Below, piece by piece: positions 1-6,966 of a DNA stretch of 15,973 bases. The stretch comes from Flavobacteriales bacterium UBA958 (GTDB taxonomy: Bacteria; Bacteroidota; Bacteroidia; Flavobacteriales_D; Crocinitomicaceae). Below the pieces are notes generated by a model that saw nothing but the letters and a program-made list of their open reading frames with translations, was not told the DNA's origin and did not search any database. The DNA lies in contig DBCM01000072.1 of NCBI GenBank assembly GCA_002293045.1, positions 1 through 15,973 on the forward strand, given 5' to 3'. Every line of letters starts with the position of its first letter. The first letter of the stretch is position 1. The translations under genes and the position numbers were made by a program.

Positions 1-621
1 TGCGCCGTGAATTATCTTGAAGCGTGTTGGATTTTTTAAGACAAGCTCCGTATAGTCGGCACGTGTGCGCATGGCCAAGGCCGCATAGGCAATGGCATCC
101 GAGGACATGGCCTTCGCTTCTTGTTTTAATGCTACAATTTCCTTTTGAAATTTCTCAGGCCGCGCAAACAGGTTGGGAATGGCTTCATTAATAAAAAGTT
201 CCTTGCCGGTATAGGCTATTCGGGCCACCCGCAGGCGATCTGCCTGTTTGGCCTCGCTATCGGACCAACAATTCGAGTTTAACAAGGTAAGGTGACTTGG
301 CTTCGAGATGCCTTTCGGGGTGTTGGCAAATAGCTCCAAGGCTACATAGCCGCCCATGCTGTGTCCAAGCACACGGTATGCGTCGATCTTCAACAAGGCA
401 AGTACTCGCCCCACCTCAGCGGCCATACATTTCATAGACGGAATCTCACTCGGATCGGACAAGGAAGATTTCCCATGACCCGGAAGGTCAATAAGAAGCT
501 TGGCTCCTGGAAGTTCAATCAAATTCAAGGGTTCCCACATGGTGGAAGACTCTAAAAACCCATGCAAAAAAATGGTAATCGGTCCTTCGCCGAATAATTC
601 GTAATACAGCAGCTTAGCCAC
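1..621 (-). CDS. Alpha/beta-fold hydrolase, C-terminus cut by window edge
   Basis: This reading frame is open for 207 codons and runs off the left edge. The translation shows an alpha/beta hydrolase core: an oxyanion-hole segment FLHGF at residues 18-22, the strand-turn IDLPGHGKS at 44-52, and the nucleophile elbow GHSMGG with Ser88 as predicted nucleophile. The visible end, KIIHGA, is the strand that usually precedes the catalytic acid, so the acid and histidine lie outside the window. Substrate cannot be told; esterases, lactonases and C-C hydrolases share this pattern. The start is taken as GTG at 621, because an in-frame TGA lies two codons upstream and the conserved N-terminal strand begins within a few residues. 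It overlaps the aminopeptidase stop by 8 nt, implying co-translation with that gene. The fold is secure; the function is open. Confidence 0.85.
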   Translation of the reverse strand, partial: MAKLLYYELFGEGPITIFLHGFLESSTMWEPLNLIELPGAKLLIDLPGHGKSSLSDPSEIPSMKCMAAEVGRVLALLKIDAYRVLGHSMGGYVALELFANTPKGISKPSHLTLLNSNCWSDSEAKQADRLRVARIAYTGKELFINEAIPNLFARPEKFQKEIVALKQEAKAMSSDAIAYAALAMRTRADYTELVLKNPTRFKIIHGA

Positions 622-1909
622 GGTTCATCAACTCCTCGATGGCCTCTGCTTCTATCGGAATGTTGCGCATCAAATTGTGTGGCGCACCGTTTGCCTGCAC
701 CACCACATCATCTTCTAAGCGAATCCCTAAGCCTTCCGCAGGAATATAAATCCCCGGTTCTACGGTAAACACCATGTTTGCTTGAATCGGTTCGTGCCAA
801 AGGCCCACATCATGCGTGTCTAAGCCCAGGAAATGAGAGGTTCCGTGCATGAAATATTTCTTGTACGCCGGCCATGCGGCATCTTGATTTTTTATATCCT
901 CCAGGCTTATTAATCCAAGATTCACCAGTTGCTCTTCCATTAAGGTCCCTACCTGCTTGTGGTATTCCGCCATGATGGTGCCCGGCACTAATAATTTAGT
1001 AGCTTCGTTCTTCACGTGAAGCACCGCGTTGTACACCGCTTTTTGACGGGGAGTAAATCTTCCATTTACGGGAATACAGCGGGTTAAATCCGACGAATAA
1101 TTCGCATATTCCGCACCAACATCCAAGAGCATCACATCACCCGCTTGGCATTGCTGGTTGTTTTCAATGTAATGAAGCACGCACGCATTTTTACCCGAAG
1201 CAATAATGGGCGTATAAGCAAACCCTTGTGAACGGTTTCTTAGAAACTCATGCGCAAATTCCGCTTCGATTTCATATTCCCAAACGCCTGGTTTTACAAA
1301 ATCTAATACGCGGCGAAACCCCTTCTCCGTAATATCGCATGCAGTTTGCATCAAGGCTAATTCCACGGCTTCCTTAATCGATCTTGTTTTATGCAGAATC
1401 GGAGCCGACTTATATACCTGATGCGCGGGGTAATCTATTTTAACCTGTTTAATAAAGCGGTCTTCCCGCGTTTCAACTTCCGTGTTGGCTCGAAGGTGTT
1501 CATTCGTGTTTAAATAAATCCCTTGTGCTTCGGCCATCAATTGCTTAAAAATGGTCGGGAATTGATTTAACCAATATACAGTTTTTATTCCCGAGGTTTT
1601 GTAAGCCGTTGCCTTCGTTAATTTCTCGCCTTCCCAAATCGCGATGGTTTCATTGGTTTCTCTTAAAAATAACACCTCCCGATGGGCTGGATTGCTTGCC
1701 GTTGGAAACAAAACCAAGATAGATTCTTCTTGATCCACCCCGGAGAGATAAAAAATGTCGCGGTGCTGCTGAAAAGGCATCGTGGCATCAGAAGAAATGG
1801 GATAAATATCATTCGAATTAAATACCGCTAAGGTATTTGACGTCATGTGCTGTATGAACTTTGCGCGGTTAGCTGCGAATAGCTCTCGGTCGATTTGATG
1901 GTATTTCAT
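614..1909 (-). CDS. pepP: Xaa-Pro aminopeptidase (aminopeptidase P, M24B family)
   Basis: A cytoplasmic metallopeptidase that releases an N-terminal residue preceding proline. The 431-residue length fits aminopeptidase P: an N-terminal creatinase-like domain (about 1-170) followed by the pita-bread catalytic domain. The five metal ligands of the family can be placed at Asp263 (LLDVGAEY), Asp274 (YSSDLTR), His359 (HGTSHFLGLDTHDVG), Glu384 (VEPGIYIP) and Glu399 (GIRLEDD). Supporting catalytic histidines align at 246, 355 and 366. No signal peptide is seen. The gene begins 3 nt after the stop of the lipoprotein gene and its stop overlaps the GTG of the downstream hydrolase, so the three are probably one transcript. 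All key residues are present. Family assignment is strong; the exact peptide preference is inferred from the family. Confidence 0.95.
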   Translation of the reverse strand: MKYHQIDRELFAANRAKFIQHMTSNTLAVFNSNDIYPISSDATMPFQQHRDIFYLSGVDQEESILVLFPTASNPAHREVLFLRETNETIAIWEGEKLTKATAYKTSGIKTVYWLNQFPTIFKQLMAEAQGIYLNTNEHLRANTEVETREDRFIKQVKIDYPAHQVYKSAPILHKTRSIKEAVELALMQTACDITEKGFRRVLDFVKPGVWEYEIEAEFAHEFLRNRSQGFAYTPIIASGKNACVLHYIENNQQCQAGDVMLLDVGAEYANYSSDLTRCIPVNGRFTPRQKAVYNAVLHVKNEATKLLVPGTIMAEYHKQVGTLMEEQLVNLGLISLEDIKNQDAAWPAYKKYFMHGTSHFLGLDTHDVGLWHEPIQANMVFTVEPGIYIPAEGLGIRLEDDVVVQANGAPHNLMRNIPIEAEAIEELMNRG

Positions 1910-1912
1910 GCC

Positions 1913-2350
1913 TTATTTAATCTTGCTAAATCGTAATTGATGCGTACCGTTACTCGACTCAAACGAATACCATAAATCCTCCTTGGTAAGCCGATCAATG
2001 GTGAAGTTTGTCGCCGTATTGTTTACCATGGGGGTTAAATTATACGTACTGTCTGCAAATATTTTTAATACGGTACGTTCGCCAGCGATGTCCCATCCGC
2101 CACCGTAAGCATGACCCACACCAGAGGTATCTATATAGACCCGCTCAAAGGTTCCTCCTTCATTAAACGTTTCTTTGAAATTTTGAACCAATACCGTATC
2201 GCTGTAATCAAAGCCGTTCATAAAATACGCGTTCATTTTCCATTCACCCATGATGTGGCCCTTGGCTAATTTACGTAAGCCTCCTTCCGGGTATTTAGCG
2301 CAGGAGACCGCTAAAACAAGCGTTAGAACAAAAAGAGAAAGATTTTTCAT
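1913..2350 (-). CDS. Small secreted lipoprotein, possibly lipocalin-like
   Basis: The 145-residue product begins with a short basic end (MKN), a hydrophobic stretch at about 4-15 and Cys17 in the context LAVSCAK, a credible signal peptidase II lipobox. It should therefore be an exported, lipid-anchored protein. The mature part is rich in predicted beta strands: it opens with a GEWKMNAYFMNG motif and continues with alternating polar/hydrophobic segments to the C-terminus. This resembles the small lipocalin-like lipoproteins common in Bacteroidota (family resemblance by eye only). No ligand or catalytic site can be proposed. It sits 34 nt after the gamma-carbonic-anhydrase-like gene and 3 nt before pepP. 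A near match to the -7 box (TTAATTTG, 2372-2365) lies upstream, so it may have its own promoter or be read through from cysS. Confidence 0.8.
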   Translation of the reverse strand: MKNLSLFVLTLVLAVSCAKYPEGGLRKLAKGHIMGEWKMNAYFMNGFDYSDTVLVQNFKETFNEGGTFERVYIDTSGVGHAYGGGWDIAGERTVLKIFADSTYNLTPMVNNTATNFTIDRLTKEDLWYSFESSNGTHQLRFSKIK

Positions 2351-2384
2351 GGCAATAATTTTAACAAATTAACAAAAAAAAGCC

Positions 2385-2909
2385 TTAAGATTCCTCATCG
2401 GTGAACCAGCTGGCATAGCGTACGTAATTCTTACTGATTCGTTCCACTTCACCGGCAAAGAGCTCCGGAGATAGGGTTTTTACTTTTTTAGCAGGAACCC
2501 CGGCATAAATGCTCCAGGATTCTACTTGGGTGCCCTCAAGTAAGACCGCCCCGGCGGCAATGATGCAATTGGATGCAATGTGGCAATTATCCATTACGAT
2601 GGCGCCCATTCCCACCAACACGAAATCATCAATCCGACACCCATGCACCAAGGCATTGTGTCCAATAGATACTGAATTCCCAATCGTAAGTGTTGTTTTT
2701 TCAAAGGTGCAATGCAACACCGCACCGTCTTGAATGTTTACTTGGTTTCCGATGCGTATGCTGTTTACATCGCCACGAACCACGGCATTGAACCATACCG
2801 AACAGTGATCTCCCATCGCTACATCACCAACCACGGTGGCGTTTTCAGCGAGGTAGCAATTCGATCCAAAAACGGGAGTGTTTCCCCGACATGATTTAAT
2901 TAGTGCCAT
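2385..2909 (-). CDS. Gamma-carbonic-anhydrase-like hexapeptide-repeat protein
   Basis: A 174-residue left-handed beta-helix protein. Imperfect hexapeptide repeats with I/V/L at every sixth position run from about residue 14 to 139 (for example VVGDVAMGDHCSVWFNAVVRG), followed by a C-terminal helix. His66 (VLHC), His84 and His89 (IGHNALVHG) match the three zinc ligands of the gamma-class carbonic anhydrases, which form trimers with the metal at subunit interfaces. Relatives include YrdA, PaaY and CaiE, many with weak or untested hydratase activity, so CO2 hydration is possible but unproven. A longer frame extends to 2972 but would overlap cysS by 62 nt. The ATG at 2909, one base after the cysS stop, gives the usual N-terminus, so I chose it. 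The tight junction suggests translational coupling to cysS. Confidence 0.9.
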   Translation of the reverse strand: MALIKSCRGNTPVFGSNCYLAENATVVGDVAMGDHCSVWFNAVVRGDVNSIRIGNQVNIQDGAVLHCTFEKTTLTIGNSVSIGHNALVHGCRIDDFVLVGMGAIVMDNCHIASNCIIAAGAVLLEGTQVESWSIYAGVPAKKVKTLSPELFAGEVERISKNYVRYASWFTDEES

Positions 2910-2910
2910 A

Positions 2911-4374
2911 TTACGACCAGGAGGTTCCTTCTTTATTGTCCTTAATTTGAATGCCGGCTTTGGCAAGCCCATCCCGAATCATATCGGAGGTGGTCCAATC
3001 TTTTTGTTCACGCGCTTGTTGACGCAAGGTGATTACCATGTCCATCACCCCGGAAAGCCGTTGGTTTTCTTCCTTTTTTGATGATTCTATTCCCAATACC
3101 GCCTGTACAAAAGTGGTCATGGCCTGGGTAAACCACAATAAATCTTCCTGGGTTAAGTGTTCCTTTCCTTCATTGATGGCATGAATATATTTTACCGCAT
3201 CAAACAGGGAAGCGATTAATATCGGTGCATTAAAATCATCACAAATCGCGGATTCTGCTGCGCTTAACACCTTCACTACATCAACCGAGGAATGGCTACT
3301 TGGCGTAAGCTTTTCAAGCAAGGAAAGCCCTTCCATCAAGCGTTCAAATCCTTTTTCGGAAGCATTGAGTGCTTCTTCAGTAATGTCTAAGGTGCTTCGA
3401 TAGTGGGCTTGCAGCATGAAAAACCGAACAACCGCTGCAGGGTATGGGTTAGAGAAAAGAGTCGATGTTCCTTCTACAATTTCTTTCGGAAGAAAATAAT
3501 TTCCCAAGGACTTACTCATTTTTTGCCCATTTACATTGAGCATGTTCGCGTGCATCCAATACCGTGCGGGGTTACATCCAAAGGACCCACAGTTTTGCGC
3601 AATTTCATCTTCGTGATGCGGAAATTTAAGGTCTAATCCTCCGCCGTGTATATCAAACTGTTTGCCTAAGTACTTGGTAGACATAGCAGTACACTCTATG
3701 TGCCATCCCGGATTTCCATTTCCCCAAGGGGAACGCCACACTTGCATGTCATCTGGATTTGCTTTTTTCCAAAGGGCAAAATCCGCGAAAAAGCGCTTTT
3801 CATCTTGCGCATTTAAGGTACGTGTTTCTTGCTCTAATTCATCTACCTTTCTACCACTGAGTGCCCCATAGTTATGCTGCTGCATATACGCTTTTACATC
3901 AAAATACACCGAACCATTCACTACATAGGCAAAGCCGTTTTCAATGATTTGCTCAATCACTTCGATCTGTTCTTGGATGTGCGCCGTTGCCGTAGGCTCA
4001 ATAGTTGGTGGTAAAAGGTTATATATCCGTTGAAGTTCTTGAAACTTCACATTATAGGTATAAACGATTTCTAAGGGTTGAACCTGCGCAGTACGAGCGG
4101 CCGAACCAATGCTGTCTACTTCCTGTCCGGCACTGTTGGTGATGTGTCCGGCGTCGGTAATGTTCCGCACATATTTCACCTGATACCCTAAATAAAGCAG
4201 GCACCGATAAATAAAATCAAAATTAATAAAGGTCCGCATGTTGCCCATGTGCGGTTCACTGTAAAGGGTTGGACCACACACGTACATGCCTACGTGGTCT
4301 TCATGCAAGGGCACGAACTTTTCCTTTTTTCCAGATAAACTATTGTAAATAACGAGTTGATGGTCTGACTTCAC
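2911..4374 (-). CDS. cysS: Cysteinyl-tRNA synthetase
   Basis: A class I aminoacyl-tRNA synthetase charging tRNA-Cys. With the chosen start it has 487 residues, normal for the family. Landmarks: YVCGPTLYSEPHMGN at 31-45 (HIGH-type motif, Zn ligand Cys33), GWHIEC with Cys228, DLKFPHHEDE with Zn ligands His253 and Glu257, and QKMSKS at 284-289. A helical DALR-type anticodon domain follows. The frame is open up to an ATG at 4443, but that would add 23 hydrophobic residues before the family's usual N-terminus, with no ATG between. An exact -7 promoter box lies inside the extension at 4401-4394. I therefore place the start at GTG 4374, 19 nt downstream of that box, the same spacing as at hemL. It heads the leftward operon, one base before the hexapeptide protein gene. 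Confidence 0.93.
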   Translation of the reverse strand: MKSDHQLVIYNSLSGKKEKFVPLHEDHVGMYVCGPTLYSEPHMGNMRTFINFDFIYRCLLYLGYQVKYVRNITDAGHITNSAGQEVDSIGSAARTAQVQPLEIVYTYNVKFQELQRIYNLLPPTIEPTATAHIQEQIEVIEQIIENGFAYVVNGSVYFDVKAYMQQHNYGALSGRKVDELEQETRTLNAQDEKRFFADFALWKKANPDDMQVWRSPWGNGNPGWHIECTAMSTKYLGKQFDIHGGGLDLKFPHHEDEIAQNCGSFGCNPARYWMHANMLNVNGQKMSKSLGNYFLPKEIVEGTSTLFSNPYPAAVVRFFMLQAHYRSTLDITEEALNASEKGFERLMEGLSLLEKLTPSSHSSVDVVKVLSAAESAICDDFNAPILIASLFDAVKYIHAINEGKEHLTQEDLLWFTQAMTTFVQAVLGIESSKKEENQRLSGVMDMVITLRQQAREQKDWTTSDMIRDGLAKAGIQIKDNKEGTSWS

Positions 4375-4393
4375 GCGTAATGTTTGATTTACA

Positions 4394-4401
4394 CAAAGGT
4401 A
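4394..4401 (-). promoter_or_regulatory. Predicted Bacteroidota -7 box for cysS
   Basis: On the minus strand this reads TACCTTTG, an exact match to the Bacteroidota housekeeping sigma consensus TAnnTTTG. It lies 19 nt before the proposed GTG start of cysS. A TTG upstream is spaced too widely to be a convincing -33 element. Its position argues against the longer annotated-style start at 4443. Confidence 0.6.
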
Positions 4402-4456
4402 GAAAAAGCCCACAAATAAGCTTAATTCCAACGCGAAATCCATTCGGGATTATTAT

Positions 4457-4464
4457 TAATTTTG
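4457..4464 (+). promoter_or_regulatory. Predicted -7 box for ispD, possibly leaderless
   Basis: TAATTTTG matches TAnnTTTG exactly and ends only 3 nt before the ispD ATG at 4468. Transcription from this class of promoter starts a few bases after the box, so the mRNA would begin at or almost at the start codon. No clear -33 TTG is seen at the usual distance. Confidence 0.55.
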
Positions 4465-4467
4465 ACC

Positions 4468-5136
4468 ATGAACAAATGGACACTTATTGTCCCTGCTGGA
4501 GGGGTTGGTAGTCGCATGGAGGCAAATCGCCCAAAGCAATACCTTGAAATTAATGGGAAACCCCTCTTAATTTATACCTTACGCACCTTGGATCAACATT
4601 TTGAACAGCCCAAAATTATACTGGCTATGGCTTCGGAATGGGTAGAATATATGCAGCCGTTTTTGAACGAAGCAGGATTAACGGAACGATGCACGCTAGT
4701 TGCAGGAGGAAAAGAACGGTACGACTCGGTAAAAAATGCGCTAAACGAAGTGCGCACGCCGTGGGTGGGTGTTCACGATGCGGTTCGCCCCTTTGTATCA
4801 CAAGAAACGGTTGAGCGCCTTAATGAGGGCATAGCGCATCATGCTGCCATAATTCCGGTGGTGGGATTAAAGGAGTCATTACGTAAGAAAACATCCATGG
4901 GAACGGAGGCCGTAGATCGTTCTCACTTTATGAATGTACAAACTCCCCAGTGTTTCCACTTGGAGCACCTTCAACGAGCCTATGAAATTCCTTTTGACGA
5001 AACCGTTACGGATGACGCCAGTTTGGTGGAACGAACAGGAGTAACGATTCATACCGTATTAGGGAATGATGAGAACATCAAAATCACCACGCCTATTGAT
5101 TTAATTCTTGCAAAACAGTTAGTACCCACCCTATGA
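4468..5136 (+). CDS. ispD: 2-C-methyl-D-erythritol 4-phosphate cytidylyltransferase
   Basis: Catalyses CTP + MEP to CDP-ME, the third step of the non-mevalonate isoprenoid pathway, in the cytoplasm. The 222-residue protein carries the nucleotide-binding loop PAGGVGSRM at 9-17 with Arg16, then RPKQYL with Lys23, the pair that contacts the CTP phosphates. It also has HDAVRPF at 103-109 (Asp104, Arg107) and a C-terminal DENIKIT with Lys205, matching the lysine that stabilises the transition state. Length is typical. A TTG at 4462 is in frame, but the ATG at 4468 gives the standard N-terminus (MNKWTLIVPAGG), so it is preferred. Its stop overlaps the next gene's ATG (ATGA), implying translational coupling to the LD-carboxypeptidase. 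Confidence 0.96.
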   Translation: MNKWTLIVPAGGVGSRMEANRPKQYLEINGKPLLIYTLRTLDQHFEQPKIILAMASEWVEYMQPFLNEAGLTERCTLVAGGKERYDSVKNALNEVRTPWVGVHDAVRPFVSQETVERLNEGIAHHAAIIPVVGLKESLRKKTSMGTEAVDRSHFMNVQTPQCFHLEHLQRAYEIPFDETVTDDASLVERTGVTIHTVLGNDENIKITTPIDLILAKQLVPTL

Positions 5137-6026
5137 TTCAACCACGTTTTTTAACCCCTGGTGATACAATTTATATTACAGCGCCGGCTAAAGCAATCGA
5201 AGATACGTCTGTATTAGCGGCCAAAAAAACACTCGAAACCTGGGGCTTGAATGTGCGTATAGCACCGCATTGTTTAGGGCGACACCACTACTTTTCTGGT
5301 ACGGACGAAGAGCGCTTGGCGGATTTTCAAGACGGGTTAGATGATCCAAACATCAAGGCCATCCTATGTGCTCGTGGGGGTTACGGCTGTGTTCGTATGG
5401 TAGAGGCCTTGAATTGGGACGCCTTTAAAAAACATCCGAAATGGATCATTGGTTTTAGCGATGTAACTGTTTTTCATCAAAAGATCCATAACGTAGAAAT
5501 AGAGAGCATTCATGGTATCATGCCCCTTGGGTTTGTTGAGGGGTCCGACGCGGCCAAAGAATCGTTGAAAAAAATCCTCTTTGGCGAACCGGTTATACTT
5601 GAGGCGCCCTATGTTTCAGAGAATATTACCGGGGAAGCCGTGGGGGAATTGGTGGGGGGAAACATGGCCATTGTTACGAGTTTATTGGGAACCTCTTTAT
5701 CCTATTCGTTTGAAAACAAACTTTTAGTGCTTGAGGACATCGGGGAACATGTATACAAAATTGACCGAATGCTCTATTCGTTGAGGCTTGCGGGCGCGTT
5801 TAATCAAATTAAGGGCCTGGTATTGGGAGGATTTACGGATATGGAAGATACCGATGTTCCATTTGGAAAAACCATCAAGGAGTTGGTCCTTGAACAGGTT
5901 CAAGATTTGGGAATACCTGTAGCCTTCGGTCTTCCGTTTGGTCACATCGCAGATAACCAAGCCCTGGTGTTTGGTAGAGCCGCGGTACTGAAGGTTACAG
6001 AAACGAAAACCACCCTTCTTATCTAA
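5133..6026 (+). CDS. ldcA: LD-carboxypeptidase, peptidase family S66
   Basis: S66 enzymes are cytoplasmic serine peptidases that remove the terminal D-Ala from murein tetrapeptides during cell-wall recycling; some relatives process microcin C7. The 297-residue length is typical. The Ser-Glu-His triad can be placed at Ser109 (IIGFSDVT), Glu201 (LVLEDIGEHVYKIDRML) and His271 (LPFGHIADNQA). The family block CARGGYGCVR is at 79-88. No signal peptide is visible, in keeping with a cytoplasmic recycling role. It starts inside the ispD stop codon with a 4-nt overlap, so the two are co-translated. No functional link to isoprenoid synthesis is required, though undecaprenyl phosphate and murein recycling both serve the cell wall. 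The symbol follows the family; substrate is inferred. Confidence 0.92.
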   Translation: MIQPRFLTPGDTIYITAPAKAIEDTSVLAAKKTLETWGLNVRIAPHCLGRHHYFSGTDEERLADFQDGLDDPNIKAILCARGGYGCVRMVEALNWDAFKKHPKWIIGFSDVTVFHQKIHNVEIESIHGIMPLGFVEGSDAAKESLKKILFGEPVILEAPYVSENITGEAVGELVGGNMAIVTSLLGTSLSYSFENKLLVLEDIGEHVYKIDRMLYSLRLAGAFNQIKGLVLGGFTDMEDTDVPFGKTIKELVLEQVQDLGIPVAFGLPFGHIADNQALVFGRAAVLKVTETKTTLLI

Positions 6027-6073
6027 AATGATTCTAAATAAAAACCTAATTTTCATTCGATTGTTCTATACCT

Positions 6074-6081
6074 TAACTTTG
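6074..6081 (+). promoter_or_regulatory. Predicted -7 box for the sdhCAB operon
   Basis: TAACTTTG matches TAnnTTTG exactly, 21 nt before the sdhC ATG, within the 76-nt spacer after the LD-carboxypeptidase gene. It indicates that the sdh genes have their own promoter. A TTG at 6061-6063 is closer than the usual -33 spacing. Confidence 0.6.
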
Positions 6082-6102
6082 CACCTGATAATATAAATAC
6101 CT

Positions 6103-6948
6103 ATGTCTGTACGATCCGCTTTTTCATCATCCATCATCAAGAAAGTTTGGATGGCCCTAACGGGACTTTTTCTGTGTACCTTCCTCATTGGTCACTTAGC
6201 AGGAAACATGCAACTTATTCTCAAAACCGGAGAAGAAGGGCGCCGAGCCTTTAATGAATACGCCTACTTTATGGCGCACAACCCCTTCATTAAGGTGCTT
6301 TCGTATGTCACATACTTTTCAATTATTTTTCACGCGGTTCAAGGCTTCTACTTAACCTACCAAAACAAAAAAGCTCGGCCTCAAGGCTATGCCTACAGTA
6401 AACCTGGGGCAAACAGTTCCCTGCCCTCTCGCTACATGGCTATTTTAGGAACCATTATTTTGGTATTTATCGTTACACACATGGCTAACTTTTGGTGGAG
6501 GGCTAAAATTAAAGAAGACATTCCTTTGCATACATATATCATCTCTGCGAAAGACCAAATGGGCCAAACACAAGAACAGGAAATGTATTACACCCATAAT
6601 TTACAGTTAATTCCAAAAAGCGATGAAATCGTGGTTAAAAACAATACGGAGCTTTTCATGGCAAACTTCAATGTTAAAATTGCAGATGGCTATAAGGACT
6701 TACACACCGTTGTAATGGACTTCTTCAATCCGAAGAAAAACGACATGGCACTTGCGTATTTATTATTATATGTGGTATCTATGGCGGTACTTGCCTTTCA
6801 CTTGTGGCACGGCTTTGCCTCCGGATTTCAGTCCTTGGGATTGAACCACAAGCGCTACACTCCACTTATCCATGGAGCAGGAAAACTGTTTGCTTTGGCG
6901 GTACCTGGCTTGTTTGCCTTGATTACCATCTTAATTTATTTGAAATAA
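6103..6948 (+). CDS. sdhC: Succinate dehydrogenase cytochrome b subunit (type B, di-haem), enlarged loop
   Basis: The membrane anchor of succinate:menaquinone oxidoreductase, binding two b haems and the quinone site. Five hydrophobic segments are seen at about 15-36, 64-86, 112-133, 214-238 and 257-280, as in single-subunit type-B anchors. Candidate haem ligands are His31 (GHLAGN), His77 (FHAVQG), His126 (THMANFWW) and His233/His236 (FHLWHGFASGFQSLG). At 281 residues it is longer than the roughly 220-240 usual for this family. The excess lies between segments 3 and 4 (about 139-205), a polar stretch with HTYII, QEQEMYYTHN and KSDEIVVKN. By the known topology of type-B anchors this loop faces the periplasm. 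The first gene of sdhCAB; sdhA follows after 18 nt. The family is sure; the insertion's role is unknown. Confidence 0.94.
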   Translation: MSVRSAFSSSIIKKVWMALTGLFLCTFLIGHLAGNMQLILKTGEEGRRAFNEYAYFMAHNPFIKVLSYVTYFSIIFHAVQGFYLTYQNKKARPQGYAYSKPGANSSLPSRYMAILGTIILVFIVTHMANFWWRAKIKEDIPLHTYIISAKDQMGQTQEQEMYYTHNLQLIPKSDEIVVKNNTELFMANFNVKIADGYKDLHTVVMDFFNPKKNDMALAYLLLYVVSMAVLAFHLWHGFASGFQSLGLNHKRYTPLIHGAGKLFALAVPGLFALITILIYLK

Positions 6949-6966
6949 CGATTTAATCATATACCG

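Noticed and set aside
361..555. A 64-codon plus-strand frame at the left edge
   Set aside because: It is antisense to the alpha/beta hydrolase, whose minus-strand frame is open to the edge and has clear catalytic motifs.
2910..2972. A 21-residue N-terminal extension of the hexapeptide protein
   Set aside because: It would overlap the cysS C-terminus by 62 nt and precedes the family's normal start; the ATG at 2909 fits the one-base junction better.
5724..6056. A 110-codon frame antisense to the end of the LD-carboxypeptidase gene
   Set aside because: It overlaps conserved catalytic segments (Glu201, His271) of the S66 enzyme and has no motif or promoter box of its own.
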